From CAYLLT01 sp964548565 (GTDB lineage: Bacteria; Planctomycetota; Phycisphaerae; UBA1845; PWPN01): a stretch of DNA of 32,180 nt. A program made the position numbers and the translations under genes. The stretch is taken from the NCBI GenBank assembly GCA_964548565.1, contig CAZJTF010000024.1, positions 1-32,180 on the forward strand. Reading direction: 5' to 3'. Each line of letters begins with the position of its first letter. The stretch's first letter is position 1. This document shows, piece after piece, positions 1 to 8,498 of the stretch. The notes under the pieces are model-generated. The model searched no databases, had not been told where the DNA came from, and saw nothing but the letters and a program-made list of their open reading frames with translations.

Positions 1-1
1 T

Positions 2-1225
2 GACCCGGATGTCAATCTGAACCGGGGGATGATTGACGACATGCGCCCGCTTTTGTGCCGACCGATGGGCGGGCTGCCGCGCGATGCGTGGGGCTGGACG
101 AACAACGTCGGCGGGGGCGACTTCCTGGTGCTCGTCGATCGCGAGGGGCGGCGCCGTCACCTCGCACGCGTGCGGAGCCTCTACTCGCGTTACGGCCCCA
201 ACCTCTCCGAGGTGACGTATGCCGGGCAGACGCCGGACGGCGCCATCGGGGCGCGCATCACCGTGTCGCACTGCCGGAGCGACGATCTGGTGCGGGGGAT
301 CTACCGCGTCCGCTACGACGTCCGCCGAGCGGTGCCGTTCGAGCGGCTCGCCTTCTTCCAACTGGGCGCCGATCACTACAACGATCACCAGTTTGCGCGG
401 ATTGCCCACGGCGAGGCCGAGCGGCTCATCGAGGAGTGGACGCCCTCGGTGGAGGGCGCGGGCTACGAGCGGGAAGGCATCGTCTGCACGGGCCGCCTGC
501 CGTGGTTTTCGCTGCACGAAGCCGTCCCGGACGTACGCCAGTCGGGCGCCTGGGCGAATCGCGGCCTGGTCATCCGCCGTTGGGAGGCCCGGCTCGGCGG
601 GCGCGGCATTGCGGCGCCCTCCGCCGCCACGTTCCGGACGAAGGATCGCGTGCCGAGCGTCGCGCTCGAGCTCACGCCGCCGCCCGACCTGAAGGAACTG
701 TCCCCCGGGGATTACGTGGAGGCCGACCTGGAACTCCTCGTCCTGCCCATGTCTGCCGACGACTACCTGGGGCCGAACCAGGCCCTGCGCCGGGCGCTCG
801 ATGCCGACGGCAACTCGTGGCGCATGGTTCGGCGCGAGGCGGTGGGTAACGACCTGCAGGTCGTTGCGGAGAAGGGCCGGGTGGTCTGCGCCTGGCCCGT
901 GCGGATTGCGTGCGATGCCGTCGGCGAGGCGACGTGGCGGATCAGCGGCGGCCTCGGTTTCATCCCGGTCACGCTGACCGGCGTGCGCGGCTATCGGGGT
1001 TGGCGGCTCGAGCAGCGGACCGGCGACGGCTGGAAGGGCGTGGACCAGAGTGTGCACGGGCGCGACTTCTGGCAGGCGGAGTTCCAACCCGCGACGGGCA
1101 CGTGGGACCTCACCCTCAACCTCGCGGCCGACCGTCCCGACCCGGGGGTGCCGCTGGAGTTGCGGTGTCTCGGCGCGGGCGAATCCGCACCAACGACCGC
1201 CCCTGGCGGGGATGGCAGCCCATAG
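2..1225 (+). CDS. C-terminal part of an unrecognised large protein (5' end outside window)
   Basis: The reading frame is already open at base 2 and stays open to a TAG at 1223-1225, so this is the 3' part of a longer gene. The first ATG, at 29, has no convincing ribosome binding site and is probably internal. About 407 residues are visible. They look soluble and rich in beta-strand, with many aromatic and Arg residues (for example FFQLGADHYNDHQFARI and GRLPWFSLHEA), and no membrane segment. The C-terminal ~100 residues resemble a beta-sandwich accessory module. I do not recognise the family. The next gene downstream is a secreted glycosidase-like protein on the same strand, so a role in carbohydrate processing is possible but is inferred only from position. 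Confidence 0.75.
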   Translation, partial: DPDVNLNRGMIDDMRPLLCRPMGGLPRDAWGWTNNVGGGDFLVLVDREGRRRHLARVRSLYSRYGPNLSEVTYAGQTPDGAIGARITVSHCRSDDLVRGIYRVRYDVRRAVPFERLAFFQLGADHYNDHQFARIAHGEAERLIEEWTPSVEGAGYEREGIVCTGRLPWFSLHEAVPDVRQSGAWANRGLVIRRWEARLGGRGIAAPSAATFRTKDRVPSVALELTPPPDLKELSPGDYVEADLELLVLPMSADDYLGPNQALRRALDADGNSWRMVRREAVGNDLQVVAEKGRVVCAWPVRIACDAVGEATWRISGGLGFIPVTLTGVRGYRGWRLEQRTGDGWKGVDQSVHGRDFWQAEFQPATGTWDLTLNLAADRPDPGVPLELRCLGAGESAPTTAPGGDGSP

Positions 1226-1360
1226 CCCGAGACCACACCGCCTCCGATATGCATGCTTCAACGGGCCGGGCGTGCCGCGCGGAGCCGGTGCCTCTGACCG
1301 ACCGGCCGGTTCACGTCGGAGCGCCGGGAGGGGCGATCCGGTTTTTTGCCGGGAACAACG

Positions 1361-1389
1361 TTGTAGCAGACGCGGCGTTCGGGTAGGAT
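1361..1389 (+). promoter_or_regulatory. Possible sigma70-like promoter for the secreted barrel protein
   Basis: TTGTAG at 1361-1366 and TAGGAT at 1384-1389 are separated by 17 bases. The -10 matches TATAAT at four of six positions, while the -35 keeps only its TTG. It lies about 80 bases upstream of the preferred ATG at 1468. It is the only reasonable promoter I see in the 242 bp gap after the preceding gene. No transcription data support it. Confidence 0.35.
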
Positions 1390-1467
1390 TGTCCGATGCG
1401 GCGCCGTCGGACCGGGCGAGCCGGCTTCGATGATGCACCGCGCCCGCCGCACCCGAGAGGAGACGGT

Positions 1468-3465
1468 ATGAGCCACCGTGCGACTGTTTCGAGCCTCGCG
1501 ATCTTCGCCTTACTCGCCGCCGCCCTGCCGCTCCATGCCGCTTCGGGCGAACCGTTCCTCAACCTTATCAAGGAAGGACGCCCCGCGGCCACCCTGGTGC
1601 GTCCCGCGGACAATGCCCCCTTATGGGACGACGCCGTCCGTATGCTCGCCGCGCCGGCCGCTCGCTGGAGCGGGTGCTCGCCGACAATTGCGTCGCTCGG
1701 GCCGGACGCCGCACTTCCTTCCGGTGATGTCATCGTGATCGGCACGCCCGCAACCAGCGGGCTCATCGCCGGGCTGGCCGCGGACGTGAGCAGCCTGGTG
1801 TCGCGCGTCCCCTTTACGGACCAGGACGGTTTTGCCATTGAGTGCCGCCGGGCTGCGGACGGCTCGCGGCAGATCATCATCGCCGGCCGGTCGCCGCGCG
1901 GCGCCTACAACGGCGCGGTCGCCTGCCGCGACTTCGCAATGGACGCCACCGTCGCGCCCGAGGGAAAAGCCGATGTCTTCGTCCGCGACACGGAAATGCG
2001 GCGCTCCCCGCAGATGGCCCGTCGCGGGACGTACTGCCTGAGTCTCTACGGCGTGGCCATGAAGTACACGGCCGACGACTGGAAGAAGATCATCGACCGG
2101 CACGCCGAGGACGGCATGAACCTGATCTGCTTCTGGCTCTCCGGTCATTACCCCTCGAAGAAGTACCCGTCCACGTACAATGTGGACGCGACGACGGGCA
2201 CGAGGCTCACGGTGGACGGCGTCACGGACCTGATCCGCTACTGCCATGACCGGGGCGTGCAGTTCTTCATCGGCGGCGGCGTGTTCGCCTGGACGGCTTC
2301 GCACTACCTGATGAACGGACACCCGGAGGCGGCGGCGGTCAAGGCCGGCGGCATGTGCCCGTCGAACCCGTACGCCCGCGAGTCCAACCGCGAGCACTTC
2401 CTCGAGATGTACCGCGCCTGGCCCGAGGCGGACGGCTTCATGTTTGAGATCCGCGATGAGCAGGGCGAGTGCCAGTGCGACCGCTGCCAGGAGAAACTGG
2501 ACGCCTTCGGGTCGAAGGGGTACGGGCGGGCCGAGATCGCGTGGCTGCAGGAGTTCGCCCGCGAGGCGTGGAAGCTGAACCCGAAGCTCCGCTTCTGCTG
2601 GCTCATCGGTTACGACGAGCACAAGACGGACGTCTACTACTACGACGAGATCCGCCACATGAACGACCCGCGCTTCGAGTGGCTCGATACGCGCGTCGGG
2701 CTCGACGGTAACGGCAAGTGGGTGCTGCCCGGCCCGGGCGGCACGGGGCGCCCGTTCCCGTTCTTCAGCCGGCAGATCTCGCACTGGGATCCGTTCTACC
2801 GGCACCGGATCGAGCACATCATGCACTGGTCGGGGCGCATCGCGAACGAGGGGCTGTGGGGCTACATCCCGGCTTTTGAGCCCGGCTTCGGCTCCGGGTC
2901 GTATTACTGGGACGAGATCCCGCTTCCGGTCGACGTGCTGCCCTACACCCTCACCGGCTTCGTCTACCGCGAAATGACCTGGGATCCCTCTACCACCCTG
3001 GAGCAGTTGAAGGACAGGATCCGGCTGCGGTACTTCTCGCCGGAGACCGACCGGCGCTTCGTCGACGATCTGATTGATCTGCAGAACTTCTCGTTCGAGA
3101 ACTGGGAAATCCTCGGGTTCTTCGCGAAGGACCGCTTCGGTTACGCTGGCGAGAAGATCCCCAGGCTGACAGTGGCGGGGGAACTCGCCCGGGTGCAGGG
3201 GATCGCCGACACATCTCAGCGCCGGACCCAGGCCGACCAGTTGCTGGTGAAGTTTCGCAAGCTCGCGTCGAACCGCGAGGACCTCGAACGGATGGAGAAG
3301 ACCTCCCGTGCGGTTGCCGCAGCGATGCCGACCGTCTCACCGAAGGCGCGCGAGGGCCTCGCACTCCTGCAGAAGATGGTCGATGACACGCAGAGGCTGT
3401 ACAGGCTCGCGGTGCCGGACCGCGCGGCGCTTGATGCCGCCATCGCCGCCTTGAGCCGCCCTTGA
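1468..3465 (+). CDS. Secreted GH20/GH67/DUF4838-like barrel protein
   Basis: The start at ATG 1468 is chosen over the upstream in-frame ATG at 1396. It follows a GAGAGGAG ribosome binding site and begins a clean signal peptide with cleavage near LHA (residues 22-24). The mature N-terminus (about 25-165) has the alpha/beta pattern seen before GH20, GH67 and DUF4838 catalytic domains, including IIIAGRSPRGAYNGAV. From about 185 onward a TIM-barrel-like region follows (GMNLICFWLSGHYPS, GVQFFIGGGVF). An Asp-Glu pair at 330-331 is followed by a C-x-C-x2-C cluster (Cys335, 337, 340), as in DUF4838-like proteins, where the acids may be catalytic and the cysteines may bind metal. A helical C-terminus completes 665 residues. 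The probable role is an extracytoplasmic glycosidase. Substrate and activity cannot be read from sequence. Confidence 0.75.
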   Translation: MSHRATVSSLAIFALLAAALPLHAASGEPFLNLIKEGRPAATLVRPADNAPLWDDAVRMLAAPAARWSGCSPTIASLGPDAALPSGDVIVIGTPATSGLIAGLAADVSSLVSRVPFTDQDGFAIECRRAADGSRQIIIAGRSPRGAYNGAVACRDFAMDATVAPEGKADVFVRDTEMRRSPQMARRGTYCLSLYGVAMKYTADDWKKIIDRHAEDGMNLICFWLSGHYPSKKYPSTYNVDATTGTRLTVDGVTDLIRYCHDRGVQFFIGGGVFAWTASHYLMNGHPEAAAVKAGGMCPSNPYARESNREHFLEMYRAWPEADGFMFEIRDEQGECQCDRCQEKLDAFGSKGYGRAEIAWLQEFAREAWKLNPKLRFCWLIGYDEHKTDVYYYDEIRHMNDPRFEWLDTRVGLDGNGKWVLPGPGGTGRPFPFFSRQISHWDPFYRHRIEHIMHWSGRIANEGLWGYIPAFEPGFGSGSYYWDEIPLPVDVLPYTLTGFVYREMTWDPSTTLEQLKDRIRLRYFSPETDRRFVDDLIDLQNFSFENWEILGFFAKDRFGYAGEKIPRLTVAGELARVQGIADTSQRRTQADQLLVKFRKLASNREDLERMEKTSRAVAAAMPTVSPKAREGLALLQKMVDDTQRLYRLAVPDRAALDAAIAALSRP

Positions 3466-3890
3466 ACCCGGCGCGCTGCCGCCGCTGCCGCTCACGCCAG
3501 GTGGTACCGGATGCACGCGACGGCTGCTACGCGAGACGCACAAGCGGTTCCCGTCGCTGTGCAACCGGCCCCTCCCCAAGGACGCGTGCGCGGCGGCTGT
3601 TGACGCGACCGACGGTGCGGTTGTCGGCTGCACGCTCTCGGCAACCCGCGACGCAAGCACGACGTGCGTCAACTCCGGCCGAGGCCGGTTGCTGAGTTTG
3701 GGGCCGGAAGAGGCGACGGTCATGCGATCCGAGTGCTGATGGCCGGCCCGGCGCCTGCTCGCCCGCGGCACACTCCATCCGGCGGAAGGGAGATTGTGAC
3801 TGTGTTGCATTCCGCGGCGAAGCGCTGGAAGAATTGACCTCTAGCCGGACTTGCGCACCATCTGGATCGCCGCGCGATTGCAGCCGGTGA
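3466..3890. other. 425 bp intergenic stretch, no convincing gene
   Basis: This gap lies between the barrel gene and the convergent lyase-like gene. One frame is open from the preceding stop region to about 3739 (it includes LLRETHKRFPSLCNRPLPKD), but it has no usable start and resembles no family I know. It may be a decayed gene or chance openness in GC-rich DNA. A short CCGGC-CGAG-GCCGG hairpin at 3675-3688 has no T-run after it, so I do not call it a terminator. Confidence 0.5.
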
Positions 3891-6167
3891 CTACCCTGGC
3901 CACTGCTGCTTAATACGTGCTTCGCACTCCCGGAAGTCGACCGTGACCGTATGGTCCCCGATCAGGACTGTTCCCAGGTCCCCATTCACTTCCAGCCTCG
4001 CCTGTTCGAGTGCTTCACGGGTTTCGCGGGATGGCTGGTTCAGGAACGTGGCCAGGCAGGCCCAGTCAGACTGATGGGGGAGGATGGGTGCGGGATCGCC
4101 AATGAGGCTCACCCATTCCTGAGACTCGCTCGGCCAGCGTCGGCCGCGAGAGAAGTCGTGGTACGTTATCACGTTACTCCGCCCGTCTTGCCGCAGGACG
4201 ACATATCCGATTCTGTTACCGAGATTGAGCCAATTGCCAGGCAGGTGGATGACGTCGGTGTTGCCACCGACACTCGTCACGGTGAACGGGCCCCTCGGTC
4301 CGTAGAGTGTGCGTGTTGTTGTTCCCATTTCATAGCAGTGGCCGACAACCCCGGTTTCGCGTGCATTGACGCGTGTTCCGGGCGCCACGCGTAGACGCTC
4401 CACGTAAACCGTCACGTCCTGACGGAGCGAGGCAAACGCGAAATCCTGAGTGACCTTGTCGCGCGGGCGCTCCAGGGTTCCGGCGACAGTGAAGCTCTGA
4501 GGTTGGACGTCGTGGTTAAGACGGACAAGCCTGGCGCCTGCGGATTCAGACGGGCCGCGGCCGTTGATCTCGCCGAGAGATGAGCTGAAATGCGGCCAGA
4601 CGACCCAGTTGCCGCCGTGTGGCATCGCGACACCCATTCGCTGTGCGCCCCACGTGAACGAAACGAGCTTGGTGGGTGTTCGGTGAATAACTGCCCGGCC
4701 GGCTGGGAGCAGCATCACGCCGGTCACCTGGCGATCGAACTCCTCTAATGTCAGGGGCTCTGGCATTCGATCGCCGAGAACCATGTGGGCGAGGTACGCG
4801 CTGATCAGACGCACGCAGCATTGGCTGGTGTACGTGATGTCATGCCGGACGTCGAGAAAGCCTTCTTCCAGTTGCTGACGTCTCGCGAGATGGTCGGAAA
4901 TGACCTGCTCGACGGTGGCTGCGCGACGATCCTGCTGCAAGAGCGCGACGAGGGCGTAGATGACGCTGTCGGAGGCTTGCTGGTGAAACAGCGCCCAGTC
5001 ATTTCCGCCGAAGTAGATCGGCGTTCCGTCCCACGCCATGCAGCGCACGAGCACATCGAAGACCTCGGGCAGGCGATGGCGCCCGGCCCGGGGCACCTCC
5101 TGAGCGGCAAGCAGGTAAGGGACGTTGGCGCACATCATCTCAGCCAGCGTCGTTTTCATGTAGCCGATGTGGGCAAGGCCGTGGTTCTCCAGTGTGGAGT
5201 CCGGGTGCATGTTGACAGTTTTGACCCAGTCGCGGACCGTTCGTCCGTCATCAGCGGGGCCAGTATTCTTTGCGTCGGCTTCGATCGAGAGGGTGTTATA
5301 CAGGTACGACTTGGCCGCCTCGCACCACCGGGCGTTTCTCGGGTGCCCCGGCATCATATTGCACGCAACACTGATGGCCATGGCATTCCACGCGTTCTCC
5401 TCGGCCTTCGTGTCGCCCGAGAGATTGCCTTTCGGCGGTATATGGGTGAAGCGATCTGCTTCGTATTCGAGGACCCTGGCGACACCCACCTTCACGTCCC
5501 CGGGCAATCGCGGCCAGAGAATCCACGCGGCGAGCCCCATGGCATGGGCGTACAGTGCTGACTGCCACCTTCCCCCCCATGCCACCCCCTCCTCGTCATC
5601 CTCCGTGGAGTAAACGCCCGATCCTGCCACATGGCCTTGCCCGAGGTAACGCAGGCCGTCCACGGCGATCTGTCTGGCCCGCGCGCGTGTCTTCTCGTTC
5701 ACGCAATCCGCCGGTGGCACGATCTCCGCGATGTACGCGTTGATCAACGCCGCGTAGCAGCCGTTTCGTGCGCCCCCGGAGTTGTAGCGGATCGCGCCAG
5801 GCACGCTGGGGACCGGCTCTGCCTGTGCGGCGAGGATTTCAGCGTACCGCTGCACGCGATCGTAATAGGCCTGCATGAGCCTGCGGGAACCGGGGTGCTC
5901 AGGCAGACCGTATGACCGCAACGGCCGAACGGAAGCCAGTAACTGTGTGACTTCAACTGGTGTTTCAAACGGACCGGCAGGACCGTCTTTCGCCCTGCGG
6001 GGAGGAAGTTGCCGCGCGGGCGCCGTGACGGCCGCCCGACGCCGTTCTGAAGCGGCTGCCGAACCGGGTGGCGGAGCCGCTCCCAGCGTGAGTGCGGGCC
6101 AGCCATGCACCACGGAGAGCCCAAGCAGCAGCCAGATTCGCAGCGACAGCCCTGAAGCCTTCCACAT
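3891..6167 (-). CDS. Secreted polysaccharide-lyase-like protein (alpha/alpha-toroid plus beta-sandwich), copy 1
   Basis: The 758 residues begin with a signal peptide (about 1-30, hydrophobic IWLLLGLSVV) and a Pro/Ala/Arg-rich linker. The region from about 70 to 480 is alpha-helical and carries AEENAWNA, HPDSTLENHG with Asn328-His329-Gly330, and IYFGGNDW. The rest looks like a beta-sandwich, starting near HRTPTKLVSFTWG. This two-part build is typical of heparinase II/III, PL8 and PL12-type lyases, in which Asn/His/Tyr sets act at the cleft. The exact family is not recognised, so lyase activity is an inference. The ATG at 6167 follows a GGAGGG site and lies 34 bases from a good promoter. An intact paralogue (24419-26629) and a broken one (23475-24418) lie elsewhere in the window, all sharing the LLASVRP-type N-terminal block. 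It is transcribed alone, divergent from the dehydrogenase operon. Confidence 0.72.
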   Translation of the reverse strand: MWKASGLSLRIWLLLGLSVVHGWPALTLGAAPPPGSAAASERRRAAVTAPARQLPPRRAKDGPAGPFETPVEVTQLLASVRPLRSYGLPEHPGSRRLMQAYYDRVQRYAEILAAQAEPVPSVPGAIRYNSGGARNGCYAALINAYIAEIVPPADCVNEKTRARARQIAVDGLRYLGQGHVAGSGVYSTEDDEEGVAWGGRWQSALYAHAMGLAAWILWPRLPGDVKVGVARVLEYEADRFTHIPPKGNLSGDTKAEENAWNAMAISVACNMMPGHPRNARWCEAAKSYLYNTLSIEADAKNTGPADDGRTVRDWVKTVNMHPDSTLENHGLAHIGYMKTTLAEMMCANVPYLLAAQEVPRAGRHRLPEVFDVLVRCMAWDGTPIYFGGNDWALFHQQASDSVIYALVALLQQDRRAATVEQVISDHLARRQQLEEGFLDVRHDITYTSQCCVRLISAYLAHMVLGDRMPEPLTLEEFDRQVTGVMLLPAGRAVIHRTPTKLVSFTWGAQRMGVAMPHGGNWVVWPHFSSSLGEINGRGPSESAGARLVRLNHDVQPQSFTVAGTLERPRDKVTQDFAFASLRQDVTVYVERLRVAPGTRVNARETGVVGHCYEMGTTTRTLYGPRGPFTVTSVGGNTDVIHLPGNWLNLGNRIGYVVLRQDGRSNVITYHDFSRGRRWPSESQEWVSLIGDPAPILPHQSDWACLATFLNQPSRETREALEQARLEVNGDLGTVLIGDHTVTVDFRECEARIKQQWPG

Positions 6168-6200
6168 GATGCCCTCCGCTCATCTGGTTGGGGTCCTCCG

Positions 6201-6229
6201 ACTATGTGACACAACTGAGAAGATGTCAA
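6201..6229 (-). promoter_or_regulatory. Sigma70-like promoter for the lyase-like gene
   Basis: Read on the minus strand, TTGACA (6229-6224) is followed after exactly 17 bases by CATAGT (6206-6201). The -35 is a perfect consensus and the -10 matches five of six positions. The start codon at 6167 lies 34 bases below the -10, with a GGAGGG site between. A 9 bp palindrome (TGTG-A-CACA, 6205-6213) overlaps the -10 and could be a repressor site. Confidence 0.6.
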
Positions 6230-6401
6230 CAATTGGCAGGCGCGACGAGGCTGTCCTGCAACGGTTGATCATCCATAAACGCTTGAAGCACCTAGCCTTG
6301 CTCTAGACTTGCTCCGCTGAGGAATGCCTCCGCGAAGATGGGCGCTTCGCCATGCGTTTCGGCTGGGTCTGGCCTGCGAATGGAGGAGGCGAGCTGATCG
6401 A

Positions 6402-6430
6402 TTGCACAGATGTTGACCATTGTGTATCAA
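6402..6430 (+). promoter_or_regulatory. Possible promoter for the dehydrogenase-kinase-regulator operon
   Basis: TTGCAC (6402-6407) and TATCAA (6425-6430) are 17 bases apart, about 68 bases upstream of the preferred ATG at 6498. The match is moderate. A nearby TTGACC at 6413 has no good -10 at the right distance. The octamer GATTGCAC here (6400-6407) also occurs at 16383-16390 in the oxidoreductase control region, which may be chance. Confidence 0.3.
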
Positions 6431-6497
6431 AGAGAATGTTCCTGGCCGGCCGTTGGCAGGCCGAGAACGAATCCAGGCCACAGGCAAGGAGAGCAGA

Positions 6498-7514
6498 ATG
6501 CGCCAGGCCGTCATGACCCGCCCGGGTACTGTCGAATTTCGCGAGGTTCCAGCGCCGGCGCCCGGACCGGGTGAGGTGCTGCTCCGCATCCAGCGGATCG
6601 GGGTGTGCGGATCGGACGTCCACGTCTACCACGGCAAGCACCCCTACACCAGCTACCCGGTGGTGCAGGGGCACGAGTTCTCCGCAACCGTCGAGACCAC
6701 GGGGCCGGGCGTCACCACAATACGCCGGGGTGCCAAGGTCACGGCGACGCCGCAGGTCGTCTGCGGGAGCTGCGGGCCGTGCAGACGTGGCGACTACCAC
6801 ATCTGCAATGCACTGAAAGTGCAGGGATTCCAGGCGCCGGGCTGTGCTCAGGACCTGTTTGTCACCTCCGCGGATCAGATTGTCCCGCTTCCGGAGAACT
6901 TCACCTGGGAGGAGGGTGCCCTCGTCGAGCCCACTGCGGTGGCAGTGCATGCGGTCGGCAGGGTGGGTAATCTCGAAGGCCGAAACGTGGCCGTCCTCGG
7001 CGCGGGTCCGATCGGGAACCTGGTAGCGCAGGTGGTCCGTTCTCGTGGCGGACGAGTGCTCATTACAGACCTGAGCGCGTTCCGACTTGAAGTTGCCCGA
7101 GACTGCGGCCTGAGCAACGTGTCGAATGCCCAGGACGAGTCGCTCGCCCGGGCAAGTACCCGTGTCTTCGGTGAGAACGGATTCGAGATCGCCTTCGAGT
7201 GTGTCGGGGCAGAGGCGACGATTTCGCAGGCTGTCGAGGGCATCGCGAAGGGCGGCAGCATCGTCGTGGTGGGCGTGTTCGGCGAGAGGCCACGTGTCGA
7301 TATGGGTCTGGTGCAGGATCGCGAACTGCATCTGGTCGGGACGCTCATGTACCAGCGGCGGGATTACGACACGGCCGTGCAGCTGATTGCCGAGAAGCGG
7401 ATCGCCACGAAGCCGCTCGATTCCATGCACTTTCCATTCGCTCAGTATGGGGAAGCGTACAAGTTCATTGATCGTGAAGGCGAACGGAGTCTGAAGGTTT
7501 TCATCGATTTGTGA
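6498..7514 (+). CDS. Zinc-dependent medium-chain alcohol/polyol dehydrogenase
   Basis: This is a 338-residue MDR-family dehydrogenase that probably oxidises a polyol or sugar-acid hydroxyl with NAD(P) in the cytoplasm. The ATG at 6498 is preferred over the longer frame from 6420 because AAGGAG precedes it and the family N-terminus (MRQAV...) begins there. Catalytic zinc ligands are Cys37 in GVCGSD and His59-Glu60 in GHE. The structural zinc lobe has Cys89, 92, 95 and 103 (CGSCGPCRRGDYHIC). The EP-x-AVAVHA segment and the Rossmann GAGPIG motif follow. It resembles sorbitol, L-threonine and L-galactonate-type dehydrogenases, and sequence does not separate these. It is the first gene of an apparent operon, with a sugar kinase starting 10 bases downstream, so the product is plausibly a ketose that is then phosphorylated. 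Confidence 0.88.
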   Translation: MRQAVMTRPGTVEFREVPAPAPGPGEVLLRIQRIGVCGSDVHVYHGKHPYTSYPVVQGHEFSATVETTGPGVTTIRRGAKVTATPQVVCGSCGPCRRGDYHICNALKVQGFQAPGCAQDLFVTSADQIVPLPENFTWEEGALVEPTAVAVHAVGRVGNLEGRNVAVLGAGPIGNLVAQVVRSRGGRVLITDLSAFRLEVARDCGLSNVSNAQDESLARASTRVFGENGFEIAFECVGAEATISQAVEGIAKGGSIVVVGVFGERPRVDMGLVQDRELHLVGTLMYQRRDYDTAVQLIAEKRIATKPLDSMHFPFAQYGEAYKFIDREGERSLKVFIDL

Positions 7515-7524
7515 GAGCAGCACC

Positions 7525-8466
7525 ATGGAGACCGTGGACCTGGGAGACGGCGCGAGCCCCCACGAAGAAAAGTGCCTCACGCTCGTCGGCCTTGGCGAGA
7601 TCCTGTGGGACGTGATGCCCGACGGAAAGCGCCTGGGCGGAGCCCCGGCGAACTTCGCCTACCATGCCCAGGCACTTGGGTGCAGAGGTGTCATCATTAG
7701 CGCGGTTGGGGAGGATTCTCTCGGACGCGAGATCCTCAGTCAGCTTCGGTGCTGGGGCCTGTGCTGCGATTACATCAGCACTGACGCCGCACACCCGACC
7801 GGCGTCGTAACCGTGAGCCTCGACGGGATGGGGCAGCCCCGATACCACATCCACACAGATGTTGCATGGGATTTCATCCGGTGGTCGCCGGGACTCGAGC
7901 GGGCGGTCCAGGGGGCGGATGCGATATGCTTTGGGACCCTGTGCCAGCGGACTCCGGTGTCCGCCGGAACGATCCGCTGCCTGGTCACGAGATGCCCGGC
8001 GGCCTGCCTGCGCGTTCTTGATCTGAATCTGCGTCAGCACTACTGGGATCTGCAAACTATCGAAACGCTTCTGGATATGACAGACGTGCTCAAGTTGAAT
8101 GACGAGGAGCTGGGCGTGCTTGCGCACCCTCTGCAACTGCCGGATGAACCTGCCAGGGCGCTGCGCCAGCTCAATTCCAGATACCAACTTCGCCTGACCG
8201 CACTCACGCGGGGAGGGGCCGGGAGCCTCCTTTGCAGCGGGGGTGAGACCAGCGAGCATCCGGGCTTTGTTGTGAATGTCGTCGACACGGTTGGTGCGGG
8301 CGATGCATTCACGGCTGCGCTGATCACCGGATTCCTGCGCGGCCACGATCTCGACAGGCTCAACGAGGATGCGAATCGGGTGGCCAGTTCGGTCTGCACC
8401 CGGGCGGGCGCAACGGCCGGCAGCCCGATCCAGATGATTTCGCGCGGTCCTGAACGGATGTGTTGA
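7525..8466 (+). CDS. PfkB-family carbohydrate kinase (fructokinase-like)
   Basis: This 313-residue ribokinase/PfkB-fold enzyme would phosphorylate a sugar, with ATP as donor, in the cytoplasm. The N-terminal GEILWDVMPDGKRLGGAPAN block is the family substrate-binding signature and closely fits bacterial fructokinases. The C-terminal DTVGAGDAFTA holds the anion hole and the catalytic Asp260. Length is normal for the family. The ATG at 7525 lies 10 bases after the dehydrogenase stop and has only a weak purine-rich site, so translational coupling is likely. Together with the dehydrogenase, a polyol to ketose to ketose-phosphate route is the simplest reading, but fructose as substrate is an inference. 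2-keto-3-deoxy-sugar-acid kinases share the fold. Confidence 0.88.
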   Translation: METVDLGDGASPHEEKCLTLVGLGEILWDVMPDGKRLGGAPANFAYHAQALGCRGVIISAVGEDSLGREILSQLRCWGLCCDYISTDAAHPTGVVTVSLDGMGQPRYHIHTDVAWDFIRWSPGLERAVQGADAICFGTLCQRTPVSAGTIRCLVTRCPAACLRVLDLNLRQHYWDLQTIETLLDMTDVLKLNDEELGVLAHPLQLPDEPARALRQLNSRYQLRLTALTRGGAGSLLCSGGETSEHPGFVVNVVDTVGAGDAFTAALITGFLRGHDLDRLNEDANRVASSVCTRAGATAGSPIQMISRGPERMC

Positions 8467-8498
8467 CGAGCTGCGCCGATTGGGCACAGAATACAGAT

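Larger units (their letters stand above)
6168..6497. other. Divergent intergenic region with promoters for both sides
   Basis: This 330 bp region separates the minus-strand lyase-like gene from the plus-strand dehydrogenase operon. It holds a strong minus-strand promoter (6201-6229) and a weaker plus-strand candidate (6402-6430). A TGTG-A-CACA palindrome at 6205-6213 overlaps the minus-strand -10. I see no gene in it. Confidence 0.6.

Noticed and set aside
1621..2826. Long minus-strand open frame (401 codons) opposite the barrel gene
   Set aside because: It is an antisense shadow of a well-supported gene in GC-rich DNA. Its product is Val/Arg/Ala-rich and without motifs.
3675..3688. CCGGC-CGAG-GCCGG hairpin as a terminator
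   Set aside because: The stem is only five pairs, there is no following T-run, and it is more than 200 bases past the stop codon.
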